9,123 bases of DNA from JBHIET01 sp046760785 (GTDB taxonomy: Bacteria; Chloroflexota; Anaerolineae; B4-G1), in NCBI GenBank assembly GCA_046760785.1, contig JBHIET010000102.1, positions 1 to 9,123 on the forward strand. Reading direction: 5' to 3'. Made by a program: the position numbers and the translations under genes. The notes beneath the pieces were generated by a model that saw nothing but the letters and a program-made list of their open reading frames with translations, had not been told where the DNA came from and did not search any database. This document shows, one piece after another, positions 5,133 through 9,123 of this stretch (position 1 is the stretch's first letter; the number at the start of each line of letters is the position of its first letter).

Positions 5133-6677
5133 ATGACCCCTGACCGTCGCCTGGCCGAAGACAGCACAGACAATATTATGCGAGCGGGGTTGTCTATGCG
5201 CCGCATCGTACATACCTGGTGGCCGCTGGCCGCCAGTTGGCTGTTTATGGCCACCGAAGGCCCTATGATGAGCGCGGTCGTGGCGCGGCTGGCCGCACCG
5301 GAGATCAACCTGGCGGCCTGGGGCGGCATTGTCTTTCCTATTGCGCTGATCGTCGAATCGCCGATCATCATGCTCCTCTCCGCTTCGACCGCGCTCAGCA
5401 AAGACTGGGACTCGTACCGCAAGCTGCGTCGCTTTATGACGTGCGCGGGGGCGCTCCTGACTGCGCTCCACGTGCTGATCGCCTTCACGCCGCTCTACTA
5501 CGCCGTCGCCGTCCAGTTGATCGGCGCCCCGGTGGAGATCATCGAACCGGCCCGCCTGGGATTGATGATTATGACCCCCTGGACGTGGTCCATCGCCTAT
5601 CGTCGCTTTAACCAGGGCGTGCTGATCCGCTTTGGCCACTCGCGGGCGGTGGGCCTGGGGACGTTGGTGCGGCTCAGTGCCGACGGGCTGGTGCTGGGGA
5701 TAGGCTATCTCATCGGCACCATCCCCGGTATCGTCGTCGCGGCCGGCAGCATTGCAGCCGGAGTCGTCAGCGAGGCCACCTATGCAGGCTTGCGCGTGCG
5801 CCCCGTGCTGCGCGAGCAACTCCGGCAGGCCCCGCCCGCCGAGCAGCCTCTGACCTTGCGCACCTTCCTGGAGTTCTACACCCCGCTGGCGATGATGGCG
5901 CTGCTGAACATGCTGGTGCAGCCGATAGGCAGCGCGGCTCTCAGCCGCATGCCTGCCGCGATAGAATCACTGGCCGTGTGGTCTGTCGTCTCCGGGTTTC
6001 TCTTCCTCTTTAGAAGTCTGGGCTATGCCTACAACGAGGTCGTCATCGCACTGCTGGATGAGCCACGCGCGGCGCGCAACCTGCGCCGCTTCGCTCTCTC
6101 TCTGACCACGCTGACGACCGTCGCGCTGCTGATTATCGCCGCCACGCCCCTGGCGACGATCTGGTTTGGAATCGTGTCGGGGCTGGGATCGAAACTGGTC
6201 GCGCTGGCCCGATGGGGATTGTGGATCGCACTGCCGATACCTGGCCTGACCGTCTTGCAGAAGTGGTACGAAGGCACCATCGTCCACAGCCGCCGTACCC
6301 GTCCCATCACCGAGGCCATGGCGATCTTCCTGCTCGCCGACGGCGCGGTCTTGTGGGCCGGCGTGGCCTGGAGACAGGTGGCAGGGCTATACGTTGGCCT
6401 GGCGGCTCTCGCGACCGGGATGCTGATGCAGATAGCCTGGCTATGGCAACGCGGCCGTCCGGCGATGCAGGCCGTACAGGAGCGCGATGCAGCCAGCGAG
6501 ATTAACGGCCTGGACAAGGAACCTCCACCAGCCTCGCGCGCGGCGTCTGCATCCGGCGCGTCAGCGCCAGTGATACCAGCGCGATCACGACCCCTGCCAG
6601 GAAGGTGTACTGCGCTCCCACCATCTCCCACACCACCCCACCTACCACCGGCACGATCACCGCCGCGATGTGGTTGA
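5133..6677 (+). CDS. ANKH/MATE-like multi-pass membrane transporter
   Basis: A 514-codon membrane protein with about twelve hydrophobic segments up to about residue 445. The N-terminal region (WWPLAASWLFMATEGPMMSA, then NLAAWG and ESPIIMLLSAS) resembles bacterial relatives of the ANKH (progressive ankylosis) protein within the MATE/MOP transporter superfamily. Human ANKH exports pyrophosphate, ATP or citrate; the bacterial substrate is not known. ATG 5133 follows the kinase stop by 7 bases, which suggests coupling. ATGs at 5178 and 5196 are alternatives and none has a strong ribosome site. The final about 58 codons (from 6502) lie antisense to the end of the MFS gene. They are proline-, alanine- and arginine-rich with no membrane character, so the original stop was probably lost and the frame reads through. 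Confidence 0.75.
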   Translation: MTPDRRLAEDSTDNIMRAGLSMRRIVHTWWPLAASWLFMATEGPMMSAVVARLAAPEINLAAWGGIVFPIALIVESPIIMLLSASTALSKDWDSYRKLRRFMTCAGALLTALHVLIAFTPLYYAVAVQLIGAPVEIIEPARLGLMIMTPWTWSIAYRRFNQGVLIRFGHSRAVGLGTLVRLSADGLVLGIGYLIGTIPGIVVAAGSIAAGVVSEATYAGLRVRPVLREQLRQAPPAEQPLTLRTFLEFYTPLAMMALLNMLVQPIGSAALSRMPAAIESLAVWSVVSGFLFLFRSLGYAYNEVVIALLDEPRAARNLRRFALSLTTLTTVALLIIAATPLATIWFGIVSGLGSKLVALARWGLWIALPIPGLTVLQKWYEGTIVHSRRTRPITEAMAIFLLADGAVLWAGVAWRQVAGLYVGLAALATGMLMQIAWLWQRGRPAMQAVQERDAASEINGLDKEPPPASRAASASGASAPVIPARSRPLPGRCTALPPSPTPPHLPPARSPPRCG

Positions 6678-7758
6678 TCGTCTGTCCCAGGGAGATGTTC
6701 GGCGTGATCTCCTCCGGTCCCACGGCGATCTTCTGGAAGTAGGACTGCAGGGCGATGGAGAAACCAAAGAGGATTTGGTCGGTCACGAACAGGCCCAGCA
6801 GAACCAGCAGTGCCGGCGTGGCCGGAAAGGCAGGGAAGAGCATCCATTCCCCTACACTCACCCCCGGCATCTGGAAGCCGGGCGTTTTCAGCACATCCAA
6901 TGCAGGGACAATGGCGTATCCCAAAAAGACCAGCACCAGGAGGACAAAGTTGACCGTCAGCACCCGCCGCTCGCCGAAGCGGGCGACGATCTTGCCGAAT
7001 GCCTGGTTAAAGTAGGTTCCAATCAGGCTGTTGATCAGAAACAGCAGCGTGATGGTCTGCGGTGTCACCTGATATTCCTGCACCAGCAGGAAGACGGCGA
7101 AGGTGGTGAAGATGTGGCGGCGGCTGCCCATCATGAACTGGAGGGCGTAGTAGAGCCAGTAGCGACGCCGCAGCGGAGTGCGGCGCCGTGTCCGTTGCAC
7201 CCGCATCGGCTGCCGCCCAAAGGGCAAGAGCGCCAGCCCGCCGATCGCCACCACCGCCCCGGCGACGCGGAACACCGCGCGGTATCCCCAGGCGTCCAGC
7301 GTTCCAAAGATGAAGAGGGTGCCCATCACTGCCGCCAGCGCCCCCAGGCTGTTCAGCCGCCCCAGCACTTTCGGCGCCTCGTCCTGCCCCACTACCAGGA
7401 GTACCGCCGAGGAGTTACTGGAGTAGAAAAAGTGGAAGCCCGCGCTCATCACCAGCGTGGCCCCGATCAGCCCCGTCAGATCGCGCGCGGCCGCCGTCAG
7501 GAAGATACCCGCCCCCATCAGCACCAACGAGAAACCAGCGATGCGCATCTCCACCAGGAACAGCGCCAGCACCCCCACCAGGAAGCCCATCAACCCAGGG
7601 ATCTCCCGGATGGCCTGGATCAGGCCGATCTGGTCGGCCCGGACCCCCAACTCCTCCACGGCGAAGTTGCTGAAGATGGATTGCCACAGGCGGAAGCCTA
7701 GGGCCAAAAGCAAGTTGTTACAGGCGATGACGATGAGTGCAAGGCGAATGCGGCGCAT
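6502..7758 (-). CDS. Major facilitator superfamily (MFS) transporter
   Basis: A 418-residue integral membrane protein with about twelve hydrophobic segments arranged as 6+6. A basic cytoplasmic loop (RVQRTRRRTPLRRR, about residues 187-200) sits in the middle, as in MFS proteins. The first half has a short loop (AVEELGVRADQIGLIQA) followed by REIPGLMGFLVGVLALFLVE, which resembles drug- or sugar-type permeases of unknown substrate. I cannot name the cargo. The start ATG at 7758 has AGGA seven bases upstream (complement of 7766-7769). The C-terminal end converges with and overlaps the ANKH-like gene by 176 bases. A hairpin (7777-7800) lies in its leader. A long opposite-strand frame (6670-7701) rich in Q, H and R is a shadow of this gene. 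Confidence 0.85.
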   Translation of the reverse strand: MRRIRLALIVIACNNLLLALGFRLWQSIFSNFAVEELGVRADQIGLIQAIREIPGLMGFLVGVLALFLVEMRIAGFSLVLMGAGIFLTAAARDLTGLIGATLVMSAGFHFFYSSNSSAVLLVVGQDEAPKVLGRLNSLGALAAVMGTLFIFGTLDAWGYRAVFRVAGAVVAIGGLALLPFGRQPMRVQRTRRRTPLRRRYWLYYALQFMMGSRRHIFTTFAVFLLVQEYQVTPQTITLLFLINSLIGTYFNQAFGKIVARFGERRVLTVNFVLLVLVFLGYAIVPALDVLKTPGFQMPGVSVGEWMLFPAFPATPALLVLLGLFVTDQILFGFSIALQSYFQKIAVGPEEITPNISLGQTINHIAAVIVPVVGGVVWEMVGAQYTFLAGVVIALVSLALTRRMQTPRARLVEVPCPGR

Positions 7759-7776
7759 TGGGGTTTCCTAACCTGG

Positions 7777-7800
7777 CAAAGCCGGAACCAAGAGGCTTTG
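7777..7800 (-). promoter_or_regulatory. Hairpin in the leader of the MFS gene
   Basis: CAAAGCC (7777-7783) and GGCTTTG (7794-7800) form a perfect 7-bp stem with a 10-base loop. It begins 18 bases before the MFS start codon, immediately upstream of the ribosome site (AGGA). It could influence translation initiation, but I see no ligand-binding architecture. Confidence 0.35.
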
Positions 7801-7847
7801 TTCTCGACCGCACGTAATTACTCAGCCTGTCACGGAATTGGATGTTT

Positions 7848-7974
7848 AAGGCTCTCAGCCCTCGCCCCCGAGGGCGTCGTAAACGAGAGCCTATTATCCT
7901 GACCGATTATTTGCCGCATGGGACGCCCCCGGAACGGGGGCTGGTAGCAGCGTCTGAGTAACTTGACAATGTCA
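7848..7974. repeat. Structured intergenic module, copy A
   Basis: The order is AAGGCTCTCAGCCC, then a 7-bp hairpin GCCCTCG-CCCC-CGAGGGC (7858-7875). An outer stem GGCTCTC (7850-7856)/GAGAGCC (7885-7891) encloses it. A second hairpin GCCCCCG-GAA-CGGGGGC follows (7925-7941). The module ends with the near-palindrome TTGACAATGTCA (7963-7974). Copy B repeats this order on the same strand. Confidence 0.6.
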
Positions 7975-7984
7975 CATTTGGCCA

Positions 7985-8139
7985 AAGGCTCTCAGCCCTT
8001 GTCCCCAAGGGCGTGTTCTCCGGGCAAATCTCGTTTGAGGCGCCCCCGAGGCTTCGTCCTGAGGCTCAGCCCGAAGGGACGGGGGCTACGAGCACCGGCG
8101 AGCAAGTGCAGCCTGCTTTATGTTAATCTGACATTGTCA
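7985..8139. repeat. Structured intergenic module, copy B
   Basis: The first 30 bases match copy A at 27 positions. They form hairpin GCCCTTG-TCCC-CAAGGGC (7995-8012), and two of the three differences are a compensating pair (C-G in A, T-A in B). The GCCCCCG (8042-8048)/CGGGGGC (8080-8086) stem recurs, but its loop is expanded from 3 to 31 bases by a REP-like sequence. The end is TGACATTGTCA (8129-8139), which reads as a direct or an inverted copy of the A end because the motif is almost symmetrical. The outer stem of A is not preserved. Confidence 0.55.
8051..8079. repeat. Diverged REP-like sequence in the loop of module B
   Basis: CTTCG (8052-8056) pairs with CGAAG (8072-8076), with CTGAG (8059-8063) facing CTCAG (8065-8069). 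Read on the minus strand it resembles the CCTTCGAC..GCTCAGGA family found at 3121 and 8224. It sits exactly inside the GC stem that has only a GAA loop in copy A. Confidence 0.45.
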
Positions 8140-8173
8140 AAGTAGTTACCACCGCACCGCCGTAAACCTTGGG

Positions 8174-8239
8174 CTGAGCACAGTCGAAGCCAGGCGGTGC
8201 TGGCGGCCCGATCCAGCACTGGCCCTTCGACAAGCTCAG
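8174..8239. repeat. REP-like inverted pair forming a long imperfect hairpin
   Basis: Three matching arm segments occur in order. CTGAGC (8174-8179) pairs with GCTCAG (8234-8239). GTCGAAG (8183-8189) pairs with CTTCGAC (8225-8231). GTGCTGG (8197-8203) pairs with CCAGCAC (8213-8219), around a 9-base loop. It is two head-to-head copies of the TTCGAC..GCTCAGG repeat, a BIME-like arrangement. It could form a cruciform in DNA or a stable RNA hairpin, and lies about 84 bases beyond the end of the M20 gene. Confidence 0.65.
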
Positions 8240-8261
8240 GATAAGCTCTTTCAGGCCGGTG

Positions 8262-8282
8262 CGGGTCGGCAAAGCCGCCCCG
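8262..8282 (-). terminator. Weak hairpin downstream of the M20 gene
   Basis: CGGG (8262-8265), a T-C mismatch, then CGGC-AAA-GCCG, closed by CCCG (8279-8282). It lies about 40 bases after the M20 stop on the minus strand. No T-tract follows, so a terminator role is tentative; the larger hairpin at 8174-8239 may serve instead. Confidence 0.3.
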
Positions 8283-8322
8283 AAATTCCCGTCCAATGGG
8301 CAAGAACTTGATCGGTAAGGTA

Positions 8323-9123
8323 CTACCAGCGGGTCAGCAAAGCGGCCATCAACGCCGCTCGCTCAGAAAGACTGGGGATGAGTACGTATTCGTCCGGGCT
8401 GTGGGCCCCGTTCCCCACCCCGCCCAGACCGTCCAGCGTGGGCACGCCCAGAGCGGCGGCGAAGTTGCCGTCGGAGGCGCCGCCGGAGCCGCTCCCGGTC
8501 AGCGTGATCCCGAGATCGGCACCGATCTCCTGCGCCCGCCGGAAGGGTTCCAACGTCACCGGTGACCTCTCCATCGGCGGGCGGCTCGGTCCCCCCTCGA
8601 TGATGAGGCGAGCGCCGGGGAGAACTGGCTGTAAATCCTTGATGGCCGTGTCCATTCGTGTCCCCTCTGCTGCCGTCTGCACCCGCAGGTCCACTCGCGC
8701 CTGGGCCTGGTCTGGCACGGTGTTGGTCCGTATGCCGCCCTGCACCCACCCCACGTTAATGGTGGTGCCGGTGGCGTAGTTGGTCATCCCCTGGAGCCGC
8801 AGCACCTGGTGGGCCAGTTCCTCGATGGCATTGACTCCCTTTTCGTGATCGATCCCGGCGTGGACGGCCCGCCCCAGCGCGGTGATGACGTATCGGCCGG
8901 TCCCCTTGCGCCACACCTTGAGGGAGCCATCGGGCGGCCCTGACTCGACACAGAAGACCACCCTTGCCTTCTTCGCCTCCGCCTCAATGAGGGGGCGGGA
9001 GGAACGGCTCCCCACCTCCTCGTCGGAATTGAAGAGTACCGTCACCGGGCCGCCAGGAGCCAGCCCCAGGTCCCGCAGGCCCTTCAGCGCCGCCAGGATG
9101 ATGACCGCGCTGGCCTTGTCGTC
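8323..9123 (-). CDS. M20-family metallopeptidase (carboxypeptidase G2-like), C-terminal part
   Basis: The visible 266 residues run off the right edge and lack the N-terminus. They begin with DDKAS at the edge, which matches the bridging metal-ligand aspartate block of di-zinc M20 enzymes (DDKGG in carboxypeptidase G2). SDEEVGS follows (visible residues 33-39), with the catalytic base E35 and metal ligand E36. CVESG (58-62) carries the next acidic ligand. The dimerisation-lid domain includes GRAVHAG (H88). The C-terminal histidine ligand is H241 in GAHSPDEY. All motifs are in order with no frameshift, so the gene should be intact. Probable activity is hydrolysis of a C-terminal amino acid or N-acyl amino acid; the substrate is not determinable. 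The ORF continues to 9123, past the internal GTG at 9045, which is not the true start. Confidence 0.88.
   Translation of the reverse strand, partial: DDKASAVIILAALKGLRDLGLAPGGPVTVLFNSDEEVGSRSSRPLIEAEAKKARVVFCVESGPPDGSLKVWRKGTGRYVITALGRAVHAGIDHEKGVNAIEELAHQVLRLQGMTNYATGTTINVGWVQGGIRTNTVPDQAQARVDLRVQTAAEGTRMDTAIKDLQPVLPGARLIIEGGPSRPPMERSPVTLEPFRRAQEIGADLGITLTGSGSGGASDGNFAAALGVPTLDGLGGVGNGAHSPDEYVLIPSLSERAALMAALLTRW

Larger units (their letters stand above)
7759..8322. other. 564-bp intergenic region with structured repeats
   Basis: No gene is supported here. The region holds the MFS leader hairpin, two similar structured modules (7848-7974 and 7985-8139), a long REP-like hairpin (8174-8239) and a small imperfect hairpin (8262-8282) just after the M20 gene. 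The only open frames are short and shadow-like. No clear MFS promoter could be placed. Confidence 0.6.

Noticed and set aside
4968..5819. 283-codon minus-strand frame opposite the kinase and ANKH-like genes
   Set aside because: It spans the junction of two real genes in antisense and has glutamine/histidine/arginine-rich shadow composition with no motif.
6670..7701. 343-codon plus-strand frame opposite the MFS gene
   Set aside because: Extreme Q, H, R and E content with no hydrophobic core; it is the complement of membrane-segment codons.
7963..7991. TTGACA at 7963-7968 as a -35 box
   Set aside because: No -10-like hexamer at 16-18 bases downstream, and the hexamer is part of the TGACA-N-TGTCA repeat end.
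7848..8139. CRISPR-like array
   Set aside because: There are only two diverged copies of unequal length with internal hairpins, no regular short repeats or spacers, and no cas genes.

Overview
The window looks like a chromosomal segment of a GC-rich bacterium, most probably a Chloroflexota (Anaerolineae-like) lineage. The support is indirect: an SDR-type threonine dehydrogenase paired with a CoA-ligase, HEPN/MNT debris, the N-terminal signature of a MalT/LuxR-type ATPase regulator, and intergenic repeats with a TTCGAC...GCTCAGG core. There are no rRNAs, tRNAs, CRISPR arrays or transposase genes. No single new defence or metabolic system is evident. The unexplained signals lie in promoters, gene debris and structured intergenic repeats.

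Left part (1-2940): a strong promoter, whose spacer is filled by an 18-bp palindrome, drives tdh (L-threonine to 2-amino-3-ketobutyrate). kbl follows (2-amino-3-ketobutyrate + CoA to glycine + acetyl-CoA) and ends at a perfect 10-bp hairpin. The two genes form a complete threonine-to-glycine pathway, but a 528-bp gap separates them. That gap holds a probable HEPN C-terminus and a truncated MNT nucleotidyltransferase joined by an ATGA overlap, i.e. a decayed toxin-antitoxin pair.

Middle (2893-4560): a gene graveyard contains the first about 50 codons of a MalT-like regulator, with a palindromic repeat inserted in frame, and another small remnant. A leftward GalE-like sugar-nucleotide epimerase follows. 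It is divergent from a rightward pair, and the intergenic region carries two extended -10 promoters and repeated TGTGTCA heptamers.

Right part (4568-9123): a P-loop kinase-like protein, apparently with an almost leaderless transcript, is followed 7 bp later by an ANKH/MATE-like 12-segment membrane protein. The 3' end of that gene runs 176 bp antisense into the end of a leftward MFS transporter. Upstream of the MFS gene lies a gene-free 564-bp region with two similar structured modules and a REP-like long hairpin. The window ends inside a leftward M20 metallopeptidase.
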